NCBI GenBank assembly: GCA_021768185.1
Contig: JAETNP010000001.1
Span: forward strand, 62,001 to 126,000
Direction of reading: 5' to 3'
DNA from: Oscillospiraceae bacterium
GTDB taxonomy: Bacteria; Bacillota; Clostridia; Oscillospirales; Oscillospiraceae
DNA: 64,000 nucleotides
Shown here: positions 24,281 through 33,005 of the stretch, piece after piece
How the letters are laid out: each line of letters begins with the position of its first letter
How positions within the stretch are numbered: position 1 is the first letter of the stretch
The notes under the pieces: generated by a model
What the model was told of the DNA's origin: nothing
Databases searched by the model: none
What the model saw: only the letters and a program-made list of their open reading frames with translations
Program-made: the position numbers and the translations under genes

Positions 24281-25360
24281 TTATCTCTGCACACGGGCGT
24301 TGCCCGCGTAAATGTCCCAGATCTGCTTTTCGTCCGCCGGCTCGGCGTAATCGTTCAAACTGGATGCCGCCAGTACACCGCTGGCCCAGCCGAATTGCAG
24401 GCATTTTTCCGGTTCCCAGCCGTTCAGAACCCCGTACAGCACGCCGCCAGTGAAGCCGTCCCCGCCGCCGATGCGGTCCAGCACCGGGATGGGCCGGGGC
24501 TCCTCCACGATCCACTCACCGTCCGCCAGCATCAGAGCACCCCAGAGGTGCTCGTTGGCGGAGATCACCTGCCGGAGGGTGGTGGCGAAGATTTTCGCGT
24601 TGCCGTACTTGGCTTTGACCTCGCTGACCATTCCCTTGAAGCTGTCGATCTTAGCGGTAAGATCCTTTCCGCCTGCCTCCGGGCCGGTGAAACCCAGGCA
24701 GAGCTGGAAGTCCTCCTCGTTGCCCACCAGGATGTCGGCGGCGGACGCGATCTGATGGAACGCCTGACGCAGCTCCGCCTCCCGTCCCTTCCAGAAGGAA
24801 GCCCGGTAGTTGAGGTCAAAGCTGACCAGGGTGCCGTATTCCTTGGCGGCCTTGGCCAGGGCAAGACAGCAGGCGGTAGTCTCCTCGCTCATGGCGGCAA
24901 TCAGCCCGGAGATGTGGAGGATGGCTACGCCCTCCTGACCGAAAATTCTAGGAATATCGAACTCGGAGGCGTTCAGTGTCCGGCCCACCTCTCCGGCACG
25001 GTCATTCCAGACTCGAGGGGCCCGGAGGCCGAAGCCGCTGTCGGCCACGTTGAACTGGTGGCGGTAGCCCCAGGGGCCTCCCTGCTCCACCTCGACGCCC
25101 TCATAGCGGATGTTCCGGGCGCGAAGCTGGGCCTTGATGAATGCCGCCACCGGGCTGTCCTTGACGAACTTGGTCAGGGCAAGGCACTCGCGGCCCAGGG
25201 AAGAGGCCACGTTCAGCACGTTGGTCTCCGCGCTGGTGGAGGTCATGAGAAAATGAGTGCTGTTGTGGACCGCCATGCGGTCCTCCGGGGTGATACGCAC
25301 ACCCATGCTGGTGGGGCAGGCGATGGCGTACCGGCAGTTTTGACGAAGTTCTAATTTCAT
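24281..25360 (-). CDS. PfkB-family sugar or sugar-acid kinase (KDG kinase-like)
   Basis: 359 residues. The ATP/catalytic motif is LDRIGGGDGFTGGVLYG, a variant of the PfkB D-x-x-G-A-G-D signature in which Gly replaces Ala. VSFDLNYRASFWKG and ILVGNEEDF are typical of 2-keto-3-deoxygluconate kinases and relatives. It starts 13 bp upstream of gnd on the same strand. The usual product would be KDG 6-phosphate, but the operon has no enzyme that makes KDG. It does have Gnd, so gluconate is an alternative substrate. That is inference; motifs do not separate these substrates. A GGAG site precedes the ATG. Confidence 0.8.
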   Translation of the reverse strand: MKLELRQNCRYAIACPTSMGVRITPEDRMAVHNSTHFLMTSTSAETNVLNVASSLGRECLALTKFVKDSPVAAFIKAQLRARNIRYEGVEVEQGGPWGYRHQFNVADSGFGLRAPRVWNDRAGEVGRTLNASEFDIPRIFGQEGVAILHISGLIAAMSEETTACCLALAKAAKEYGTLVSFDLNYRASFWKGREAELRQAFHQIASAADILVGNEEDFQLCLGFTGPEAGGKDLTAKIDSFKGMVSEVKAKYGNAKIFATTLRQVISANEHLWGALMLADGEWIVEEPRPIPVLDRIGGGDGFTGGVLYGVLNGWEPEKCLQFGWASGVLAASSLNDYAEPADEKQIWDIYAGNARVQR

Positions 25361-25509
25361 TATATTCTCCTTATTTTTTACAGATTAAAGAACTATTTTG
25401 CTTCTTATCATAAATATTGTTCACCAGGCCGCTCCGTACACTGTCTGGGCGGCGGAGTTTACCAAAAGGAAGTCCACCGGAAGAAACTCCTGCATTTTGT
25501 GCTCCCTCT

Positions 25510-27699
25510 TTACAGCGCCTGCTGGTATTGGTATTTTCCTGCCGGAACCTGCTTCACTTCCCCATCGGGCAGTATGATCTCCGCTGGAACCGGCGTATCC
25601 ACTTCCAGCGCTGCGCGTTCGCCCTGTACCTTCCAGGATACCGCGATCTCTCCGGCGCGGGAGCGATAGCTGCCCTTGACGCTCTCCAGCCGAGCGTCCA
25701 TAATTGGTCGGATACGTACCCTGGCAAACCCTGGTTCCGCCGGCTGAATCCCCAGGATATATCTATAGTAAAATTCCCCGACGCTGCCGAATGCGTAGTG
25801 GTTGAAAGAAACCATATTGTCATCGGACATCCTGCTCTCGTTCACCGTGCCGTCGGGCCGCAGGGCGTCCCACCGCTCCCAGATGGTGGTCGCTCCCCGC
25901 TTGACCTGGTACATCCAGCCGGGGCACTCCTCCTGAAGCAGAAGGTCAAAGGCCAGCTTGGCCTCCCCGTTATCTGCCAGCAGAGGAAGGAGGTGCTCGG
26001 TGGCAAAGAAGCCGGTCTGCATCCCCTCGGCATGGATCTTTTCCACCAGCCTGGCAAAGGTCCTGTCCCAGAGCTCTCCTCTTGGAATGACAAACCGCAG
26101 CGCCATAATGTACGCGCCCTGGTAGTCGTCCGCCATCGTACCGTCCTCTTTGACAAAAGCGGCCAGATATGCTCCGCGTGTCTTCTCCAGCTGGGCTGCA
26201 TATCGTTCCGCGTCCTCTGTTTTGCCGAACCGCTCCGCAGTCCAAGCCAAAATACGCAGATCATTTACAATAAACGCATTGGATACCGGACCGTTGTGCA
26301 TAGCCATAAAAGCCACGTCCCGTCCCATGGTCAGCCAGTCGCCCAGATTCGGAGCCAGCCACAGATTGGCGTCCCCCATTTTCCGGATTTCACATTCCAC
26401 GAAGGCCTTCATGCTCTCGTATTGCTCCCGGAGATATCTGTCCGTCCCATACTGCCAGTACAGCATCTCCGGCACAATGGTCACACAGTTCCCCCAGCCC
26501 AGCATGGTCAGAAAGCCGATCCCGGCTGGCCCCTGGGCGGGGATGGTGGGTGCCACATAACCATCGGCGTTGTCCATCTGGCTGTACCGGATGTCCTTGA
26601 GGAATTTGGCCCAGAACGCTTCCGTGTCAAAGTTGTACGCTCCTGTCAGGGCGAAAACATGTCCGTCGCCGGTGTAGCCCATGCGCTCGTCCCGCTGAGG
26701 ACAGTCGGTGGGGACTTCCACATAGTTCGATTTCTGCCCCCAGAGCTGATTCTGGTATAACCGATCGGCCAGCGCATTGCCGCAGGAGAAGCTGCCGGTC
26801 CGCTCCATCTCGTTATAAACAGCATAAGCGGCCAGCAGACCCGGTTCGTAGTCTGTGCCGGTGAGCTCCACATATCGGAAGCCCATATAGGTGAACCGGG
26901 GGCGGTACTTATCCGCAGACATCCCCTTATGATAAACCGTTTCCGCCTTGGCTTTCCGCAGATTGGCGGTATAGAGCGTCCCATCCGGGTTCAATATCTC
27001 ACCGTGGCGGAGCTTCAGCGTACTGCCGGTCATTTTTGTTGGGTCGATCTCAATGATCCCCGCAAAATTCTGACCGAAGTCAAGGATGGTCGCGTCTCCC
27101 GCCTTTGTGACAGTCTGAACAGGGATCTCTTCCTGGATCTTTACCCCGGCAGCGCTTTCCTCCAGTACCTCCGGCACTGGCCCCGTATAGGGGATCGGCT
27201 GGATCACGCTGTCCGGCCCGCCGTCCGCATGGCAGATCTCTCCGTCATAGAATCCGGCATATTCATAAGGACTGCGTACCGCCTTCACGCTCTTATCGTC
27301 AGAGCAGAACCGGCGCTCACTTCCATCCGCCATTTCCATCTGCAGCACCCAGGATACCGCCGGATGTTCGCCGTAGATTTGTGTCTTATTATCACAGGTG
27401 AACCGTCCGCAGTACCACCCTTGGCCCAGGTAGACCCGCAGCAAATTTTCCTCCGCCAGAAGCGCCGTCACATCATAGACCTGATAGTGCAGATCCTTCG
27501 GATAATAGGTGTATCCCGGCGTGAACAGCAGATCACCGATTTTCTTCCCGTTCAGCTCTGCTTCATACACTCCCAACGCCGTGATGCTCAAAACTGCCCG
27601 TTCCACCCCGGCGGCAGGGATGCGCTGCTCAAAAACTTCTACTGTTCCTTCCTTGAAAGGACGTTCAACCGTGATAAAATGTGACCTCAAATCAGACAT
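25510..27699 (-). CDS. GH78 alpha-L-rhamnosidase
   Basis: 729 residues from the ATG at 27699, preceded by GAGGAGGGG. There is no signal peptide, so it acts in the cytoplasm on imported rhamnosides. The N-terminal beta domain has the family pattern ALGVYEAELNGKKIGDLLFT followed by PGYTYYPKDLHYQVYDVTALL. The catalytic centre reads VPTDCPQRDERMGYTGDGHV, with the general-acid Glu in DERMGYTGD. The C-terminal beta domain ends the protein. It follows the TIM-barrel isomerase gene by 11 bp and precedes the kinase gene. It is one of two retained glycosidases of the locus, with the GH2 enzyme. Confidence 0.92.
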   Translation of the reverse strand: MSDLRSHFITVERPFKEGTVEVFEQRIPAAGVERAVLSITALGVYEAELNGKKIGDLLFTPGYTYYPKDLHYQVYDVTALLAEENLLRVYLGQGWYCGRFTCDNKTQIYGEHPAVSWVLQMEMADGSERRFCSDDKSVKAVRSPYEYAGFYDGEICHADGGPDSVIQPIPYTGPVPEVLEESAAGVKIQEEIPVQTVTKAGDATILDFGQNFAGIIEIDPTKMTGSTLKLRHGEILNPDGTLYTANLRKAKAETVYHKGMSADKYRPRFTYMGFRYVELTGTDYEPGLLAAYAVYNEMERTGSFSCGNALADRLYQNQLWGQKSNYVEVPTDCPQRDERMGYTGDGHVFALTGAYNFDTEAFWAKFLKDIRYSQMDNADGYVAPTIPAQGPAGIGFLTMLGWGNCVTIVPEMLYWQYGTDRYLREQYESMKAFVECEIRKMGDANLWLAPNLGDWLTMGRDVAFMAMHNGPVSNAFIVNDLRILAWTAERFGKTEDAERYAAQLEKTRGAYLAAFVKEDGTMADDYQGAYIMALRFVIPRGELWDRTFARLVEKIHAEGMQTGFFATEHLLPLLADNGEAKLAFDLLLQEECPGWMYQVKRGATTIWERWDALRPDGTVNESRMSDDNMVSFNHYAFGSVGEFYYRYILGIQPAEPGFARVRIRPIMDARLESVKGSYRSRAGEIAVSWKVQGERAALEVDTPVPAEIILPDGEVKQVPAGKYQYQQAL

Positions 27700-27710
27700 A
27701 TTTCCCCTCC

Positions 27711-28559
27711 TCAAAAATGCCCGTTCAGAAATTCTGCGCTGACCTGGAAGCTCTTCACCGGCGATTTCTCCACCCAATTCCGGTGGCTCTCCAGCACCAC
27801 GGCCTCCACATTGGCCCGCTTCGCCTGTTCTGCCAGAGCCTCCAGAGGCATATTCCCCGTCCCCAGCTCCGCGCTGTCGGTTTTCAGAATGGGCGTCATG
27901 GCGGGGCCGGCGAGCCGTGCGCCCCGGTCATTGATATGCCACAGCTTCATCCGGCTTCCCAATCGCTCCATCCATTCCAGCGGATCAGCGCCGCCTTCGG
28001 CAAACCAGTAGCTGTCAAATTCAAAGTTCACCGCCGCCGGGTCTGTCTCCTCCAGCAGGATGTCGTATCCCCGCCGGGTCGAACTTACCCGCTGCAATTC
28101 GCAGTTATGGTTGTGGTAGAGGAGGGAAACGCCCTCCTTCCGCACAGCTTCCCCCACCTTGTTCAGCTGCTCCGCCAGTTCCCGGACGGCCTTTTCCTCG
28201 CCGTAGGCGAAGCGGTACATGCCCGTGATGACCGCATACCTTGTCCCGAACGCCTTGGCCTCGGCGGCGACGGCGGCGGGGTCACGCTCTGCACTGCCCA
28301 GGTCCGTGTGGAGGCTGACCACCTGCAGACCGGAGTCCTTCACCAGGCCCTTCCAGTCCAGGCTGCCGCCCCTGCCCACCGGCATACCGGCAGCCTTGGT
28401 CATCATCCGCACCATAAATCCCGCCGGGTGAATCATAAACCCGCACAGTTCGATGCCGTCGTATCCGGCGGTTTTCATTTTCTGCATTGTGTCCCGTGCC
28501 TGGGCTTCATTGTTCATCACCGTTCCCAACATGAATTGCTGGACTGCTTTGACAGCCAT
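27711..28559 (-). CDS. Sugar phosphate isomerase/epimerase (xylose isomerase-like TIM barrel)
   Basis: 282 residues. Metal-binding TIM-barrel protein of the AP-endonuclease-2 fold. Visible motifs are GYDGIELCGFM, VVSLHTDLG, LLYHNHNCEL and VNFEFDSYWFAEGG, and WHINDRG supplies further metal ligands. I chose the ATG at 28559 because GGAGGG lies 7 bases before it; the ATG at 28565 is too close to that site. Such genes commonly accompany glycoside catabolism and act as epimerases, isomerases or lyases on sugars. The precise substrate is unknown. It lies between GH78 and a decayed GH43-like gene. Confidence 0.82.
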   Translation of the reverse strand: MAVKAVQQFMLGTVMNNEAQARDTMQKMKTAGYDGIELCGFMIHPAGFMVRMMTKAAGMPVGRGGSLDWKGLVKDSGLQVVSLHTDLGSAERDPAAVAAEAKAFGTRYAVITGMYRFAYGEEKAVRELAEQLNKVGEAVRKEGVSLLYHNHNCELQRVSSTRRGYDILLEETDPAAVNFEFDSYWFAEGGADPLEWMERLGSRMKLWHINDRGARLAGPAMTPILKTDSAELGTGNMPLEALAEQAKRANVEAVVLESHRNWVEKSPVKSFQVSAEFLNGHF

Positions 28560-28609
28560 TGTCATCCCTCCATCTTCAAAACCTCGCCTGTCGTCACCCC
28601 CGCCCACCA

Positions 28610-28985
28610 GGTCCGGATATTCTTATCCGTCCGAACGCCCTCCGGGAGAACAAGAGGGCATCCGCAAAGTGCCGGCTGCAGTGCAGCAGCACCCCGTCCT
28701 CATCAAAATCGCAGAAGAAAGGGGGTTGTGGGGCTGATAGGCAAAGGGTCCCGCGGGTTTGTCGGAAACGTACACACCGTCGGCGCAGACATTGCGCTCT
28801 GTACCGGGACAGCGTATTGGAGATAGTACCTTTCCTTATATTTCGTCATGAATGCCCCTTCAATAAAGGGCTTGGTGCCAATATATTGCCGGATCAGCCG
28901 GTCCAACTCTGTGACCGGCTCGGAGGGCTTGTTGCTCTCCCCCTTCCGCTCCCAGCCATGACGAGCCTCGTCCGCACCAAACATA
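28610..28985 (-). pseudogene. Remnant of a GH43-type glycosidase gene
   Basis: A minus-strand frame reads VTELDRLIRQYIGTKPFIEG, then AFMTKYKERYYLQYA. In GH43-like enzymes the sequence G(A/S)KPFIEGx(H/Y)MTK..G.YYLQYAAPGT is standard, so this is a recognisable active-site region. After YLQYA the frame goes wrong, and at about 28740-28610 another frame (DFDEDGVLLHCSRHFADALL) seems to continue coding text and then stops. Start, N-terminus and much of the middle are missing. It is a decayed gene between GH2 and the TIM-barrel isomerase. Confidence 0.55.
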
Positions 28986-29000
28986 GCCTGGCGCTCCTCC

Positions 29001-31208
29001 TCAATTCGTCTTCCTGATACCCTGCAGAATGCGGTTGAGCTGTTTGATGCTTTCCTCATCAATATTCCCCGCCTGCTTGAGCAGGCTGATCAGGGTCATA
29101 CGGCCCATCATCCGCTGGAGGGCGGGATTGTCCTTCACGCTCTCCGCCACGTCGCCCCGGCTGGCGGACGCCTGGGCCATCATACGGTCAATGATCGCCC
29201 CCGCCTCCGGGTTGGAGCGCAGCTCCGCTAACGTATCGGCGATGGAGTAACAGCCGGAGTCAATCTCCTGGTCAAACCAGTTGGTGACGGTGCCGGCCTC
29301 CCTGTTGAAGATATACTCCGGGTTGGGTTCCGTCACTTTCCGTACCAGCATGATACTGCATACATCTCCTGAACGGGCCTCGATAGAGTGTTCGCCGGTG
29401 ATGGGCACGCGGAAGCGGAATACGGTCCTCCCCTCCTGACTGGCCAGCAGGCGGCCGTCCACATAAAGACTGACCTCGCTCTGGTTGGAGTAGACCTTGA
29501 TCTCCGTCACCGGCTCCGTCCGGTCCACATACCGGCTGCCGCAGAGGTGGACGAAGGGCTCCGTCTTGTTCCACGCGGCCTTGTAGAGGTAGAAGGCGTC
29601 CTTCTTGAGCTTCCGGTCAAAGGTGACCAGCCCCTTCTGGTTCTCCCCGTGTTTGCCGCCCTCGTCACGACCATCGGCGGCAAAATCGAACAGGTTCCAC
29701 ACATGGGTTGCCCACAGCCAGGGCCGCTCCTCAATCATCTTCAGCATGTGCTCATGGCAGCGGGCCTGATAGCTCTCCGTGTAGTCCCCACGCTCCGGAG
29801 CGGCGGACTGGTATTGGGGGTTGGCATCCGCGCCGTACTCGGAAAAGCCGATGCAGCGGTCGGGGTACTTCCTATGGAACTCGTCGAAAAACTCCTCATT
29901 CTGCTCCAGTTCCCCAAGATACCAGCCAAAGTACAGGTTGTAGCTGTTTACGTCCGGGATGTCCAGAATGGGACTGTCCGTCTCCAGCATGAACACATCT
30001 GCCATGGTGGTAGGCCGGGTCTTGTCCATGCGGTGGCACAGTTCATTGAGCAGCCGGTGGTTCTCCAGCAGATCCTCATCCACCGCACTGGCGGCGGTGA
30101 TCTCATTGGAGAGGCCCCATACGGCGATGCTGGGGTGGTTATAGCACTGAGCCACCAATTCCTCTATCTGGCTGAGGGTGTTGGCCCTGCCGTTTCTCAT
30201 GTGCATGGTGATGTAGGGGATCTCCGCCCAGACCACGATGCCGTTCTCATCGCAGAGGTCATAGAACTCCTGGGCGTGCTGGTAGTGGGCCAGCCGGAGG
30301 GTGTTGGCCCCGATCTCCCGGACGATGGCCATGTCCTCCCGGTGCATCTCCATGGTCAGGGCATTACCCGCGCCCTTCCGGTCCTGATGACGGCTGACGC
30401 CCCGGAGAGGATAGCTGCGGCCATTGAGCAGGAAGCCCTTCTGGGGATCGATCTCAAATTTCCGGCAGCCGAACCGGGCGGACACCTGATCCCCACTGGG
30501 CAGCGAGGCGGCGGCAGTGTAGAGATACGGGTCTGTCACGCCGTCCCACAGCCGGACATTTTCGATGGTAAACACCGCCTGGGCATGGCCGTCTGCAGGG
30601 GCGGCCGTTCTGGACTGCCCTGCCGCAGTAATGGTCACGTCTCCCCCGCCCGTCTGCCAGGTCTCCACGATCACCCGGGCGGACCTGCTCTCCAAATCCA
30701 CCACCGGCGTCACCTTGATCCCGGGCGCGCCGCAATAGCTCAAATCAAAATGCACCCGCGGGACGCAGATCAGCCGCATCTCCCGGTACAGACCTCCGTA
30801 AAAGGTAAAATCCGCCTTTTGTGGGTACACCCGGTCGTTATCGCTATTGTCCACGGAGACGGCCAGGGTGTTTTTCTCCCGCAGGCGCCCGGTGAGGTTC
30901 ACCCGAAAAGCGGAATAACCGCCCTCGTGGCGGGCCAGTTTTTCACCGTTGAGGTATACCTCCGCCGTCATGGCGGCTCCGGCAAATTCCAGCCAGGCCT
31001 CGCCGCCCTCCTCCAGAGCGGGGCGGTCCAGCTCACGGACGTACCAGCAGGTCCCCCGGTAATAGTCGTTGCCGCCGTCCTGGCCGTCGGCGGCGTTCCA
31101 GGTGTGGGGCAGGGTGACGGCTTCGCCGGATGCCTGGGCCGCCTCCAGAGGGCCGGAGGCGGTTTTCACAAAGGTCCAGCCGGTATCAAGTACGGTAATA
31201 GTTCGCAT
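29001..31208 (-). CDS. GH2 beta-galactosidase or beta-glucuronidase-type enzyme
   Basis: 735 residues, no signal peptide, AAGGAGG before the ATG. An N-terminal sugar-binding domain (W.F.GAAMTAEVYLNGEK) and an immunoglobulin-like domain precede the barrel. The acid/base Glu is in VWGLSNEITAAS (about residue 368) and the nucleophile in GFSEYGADANPQ (about 456). Downstream, GENQKGLVTFDRKLKKDAF contains an N-x-K. This pair marks beta-glucuronidases, but the same GxNxKGLVTFDR text is also common in GH2 beta-galactosidases, so it does not decide the substrate. A C-terminal helical domain (about 640-735) is extra. It is the first gene of the minus-strand glycan operon, divergent from an AraC regulator. 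Confidence 0.88.
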   Translation of the reverse strand: MRTITVLDTGWTFVKTASGPLEAAQASGEAVTLPHTWNAADGQDGGNDYYRGTCWYVRELDRPALEEGGEAWLEFAGAAMTAEVYLNGEKLARHEGGYSAFRVNLTGRLREKNTLAVSVDNSDNDRVYPQKADFTFYGGLYREMRLICVPRVHFDLSYCGAPGIKVTPVVDLESRSARVIVETWQTGGGDVTITAAGQSRTAAPADGHAQAVFTIENVRLWDGVTDPYLYTAAASLPSGDQVSARFGCRKFEIDPQKGFLLNGRSYPLRGVSRHQDRKGAGNALTMEMHREDMAIVREIGANTLRLAHYQHAQEFYDLCDENGIVVWAEIPYITMHMRNGRANTLSQIEELVAQCYNHPSIAVWGLSNEITAASAVDEDLLENHRLLNELCHRMDKTRPTTMADVFMLETDSPILDIPDVNSYNLYFGWYLGELEQNEEFFDEFHRKYPDRCIGFSEYGADANPQYQSAAPERGDYTESYQARCHEHMLKMIEERPWLWATHVWNLFDFAADGRDEGGKHGENQKGLVTFDRKLKKDAFYLYKAAWNKTEPFVHLCGSRYVDRTEPVTEIKVYSNQSEVSLYVDGRLLASQEGRTVFRFRVPITGEHSIEARSGDVCSIMLVRKVTEPNPEYIFNREAGTVTNWFDQEIDSGCYSIADTLAELRSNPEAGAIIDRMMAQASASRGDVAESVKDNPALQRMMGRMTLISLLKQAGNIDEESIKQLNRILQGIRKTN

Positions 31209-31222
31209 ATGGTTCCTCCTTG

Positions 31223-31251
31223 TTGAAAAGAAGCGTACTTTCTGTTATGAT
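31223..31251 (+). promoter_or_regulatory. Promoter of the divergent AraC-family gene
   Basis: TTGAAA (31223-31228), 17 bp spacer, TATGAT (31246-31251), inside the 64 bp space between the divergent GH2 and regulator genes. Confidence 0.6.
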
Positions 31252-31272
31252 AGAGACAAAGGGGGCTTGGAT

Positions 31273-32487
31273 ATGGATGCTTTACAAAATCTTGAACTGT
31301 TCCGGGAACTCATCCGCTGCGGCGGAGAGATCTGCCTGTGGCAGTACGACGGGGAGGGAAATCTGCTCTCCTCCAACTGTCCGGAAGAGGCGATCTTCGA
31401 CACCGCCTTTTCCCTCTCCGGCTCCCGGACCCGGATGCTGGCCTACGCTGCCGCCCAGAATGCGCCGGTGCTGCTGGGAACGGAGATGGGGTTGATATGG
31501 GGCGCGGCCTTCGAGAAACGGGAGGACAAGCTGGTCCGGGCGTGCGTGCTGGGACCGGTCTTCTTCTCCGACACCGCCGTCCGCCAAATCAGGGACGGGA
31601 TGGCCCTCTACCAGGACCGGGAGATCTCCATCGCCTGGAAGTCCCGCTTCATGCAGAGCCTCGACCAGGTGCCGGTCTCCCAGCACGTCGTCTTCTCCCG
31701 GTATATCCTGATGCTCCACTACTGCCTGATGGGGAGGCATTTACAGTCCAACGACCTGTGCGTGCTGAACGTCCTCCCCGCCAAGGGAACTGCCGGTCCC
31801 TCCTCCGGCCCCTACCGGGACCGGCACATGATCTGGAATGCCGAACGGGCCATGCTGCAAATGGTGCGCAACGGAGACCTCAACTACAAAACCGCCTTTC
31901 ACAACTCCTCCCTGATCAGTGACGGCGTCCCTCTCCGGGGCGGCGCACCCCTGCGGCAGGCGAAAAACTCCGTGATCGTTTTCTGCTCCATCGTCTGCCG
32001 GGCCGCCATAGAGGGCGGGCTGTCCCCCGAGGAGGCTTACTCCCTGGGGGACGCCTATATCCAGAACGCGGAAAACGCCAGGACCATTGACGAAATCACC
32101 GCTATTTCCATCATGATGTACGACGACTTCATCCGCCGGGTCCATCGCTGCCGGAGCAATCCAGCCCGGTCAGAGGCGGTCCAGAAGTGCTGCGACTATA
32201 TTGAGATGAATCCGGGGGAGAAGATCCGCGCCTCCGATCTGGCTTCCCTGGCGGGCTACAGCGAATATTATATCACCCGGAAGTTCAAAGAGGAAACCGG
32301 ATTTTTCATCAACGACTACATCAAGTTCGCCCGGGTGGAGCGGGCCAAGCTCCTGCTGCAGAGCACGGACCTGTCCATACTGGAAATCGCGGGCCAGCTG
32401 GGTTTCGCCACCCGCAGCTATTTCAGCCAGATCTTCCGTGAGGTCACCGGTATGACGCCTACGGTGTTCCGGGAGAGGGAACGGTGA
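31273..32487 (+). CDS. AraC-family transcriptional regulator of the glycan locus
   Basis: 404 residues from the ATG at 31273; the frame is open far upstream, but that part covers the GH2 gene. The N-terminal 300 residues are a sensory region I cannot assign (LLGTEMGLIWGAAFEKREDK, then VRACVLGPVFF). The C-terminal 100 residues are a double HTH of the AraC type: KIRASDLASLAGYSEYYITR, then LSILEIAGQLGFATRSYFSQ and GMTPTVFRERE. It is divergent from the GH2-GH78-kinase-gnd-SDR-larA gene row and very probably activates it. Its stop lies next to the cut end of a convergent GPH transporter remnant. Confidence 0.88.
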   Translation: MDALQNLELFRELIRCGGEICLWQYDGEGNLLSSNCPEEAIFDTAFSLSGSRTRMLAYAAAQNAPVLLGTEMGLIWGAAFEKREDKLVRACVLGPVFFSDTAVRQIRDGMALYQDREISIAWKSRFMQSLDQVPVSQHVVFSRYILMLHYCLMGRHLQSNDLCVLNVLPAKGTAGPSSGPYRDRHMIWNAERAMLQMVRNGDLNYKTAFHNSSLISDGVPLRGGAPLRQAKNSVIVFCSIVCRAAIEGGLSPEEAYSLGDAYIQNAENARTIDEITAISIMMYDDFIRRVHRCRSNPARSEAVQKCCDYIEMNPGEKIRASDLASLAGYSEYYITRKFKEETGFFINDYIKFARVERAKLLLQSTDLSILEIAGQLGFATRSYFSQIFREVTGMTPTVFRERER

Positions 32488-32489
32488 GG

Positions 32490-32782
32490 TTTACTGCCAA
32501 TACCCGCAGCTTGCCGAAGCGGGTGTTGACTTTGTCGTAAAGGAACGCCAGAAGCGGATCTGTGATCCCATCCAGAATGCGGGTGGCGGTGAGGATATAT
32601 CCCACCACAATGCTGCTGATGCCATAGCCGATGCTGGCGCTGTAGCCGGCCATGCCGATGAGGGAGTAAACGCTCATGCCCACCAGGCCATTGCAGGCGT
32701 ACAGGATAATTTGCCAGAGCTTGGCTTTGCGGTACTGAACGCCGTCCAATTCGCTTTGGGTCGGTTTTAGCTGCCTTGCCAT
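32490..32782 (-). pseudogene. Truncated GPH-family sugar/cation symporter
   Basis: About 98 codons that read as the first fifth of a glycoside-pentoside-hexuronide symporter (about 450 residues when whole). It has a hydrophilic N-terminus, then LWQIILYACNGLVGMSVYSL, IVVGYILTATRILDGITDPL, and the family signature DKVNTRFGKLRVL. Similarity stops at about 32505, where the sequence joins the 3' end of the AraC gene; the open frame runs to 32459 only by chance. A TATAAT box on the minus strand at 32839-32844 is a relic of its promoter. The deletion removed the transporter that probably served this locus. Confidence 0.75.
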
Positions 32783-33005
32783 AGTCGTTTTCCTCCAATA
32801 ATATCGTTTCCCGCCGGTTGGTGATCGCTCTGTCTCCCATTATAGGAATGACGGCGGAGGGATGCGGTTGAAAATTCACGATGAAGAGCGGAAATTCGCT
32901 TTCTTTTCTGAGCTTCACGAATTTTTGACCTCCAGCGCAGATTGTTGATCAGAAATCATACGATTCTTCGATGAAAAGTATCGGACACAGTACAGCGGAG
33001 GTCTT

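Noticed and set aside
22621..24453. 610-codon plus-strand ORF
   Set aside because: Shadow of the mannonate oxidoreductase and gnd genes, whose minus-strand products are clear by motif.
29388..31226. 612-codon plus-strand ORF
   Set aside because: Shadow of the GH2 gene.
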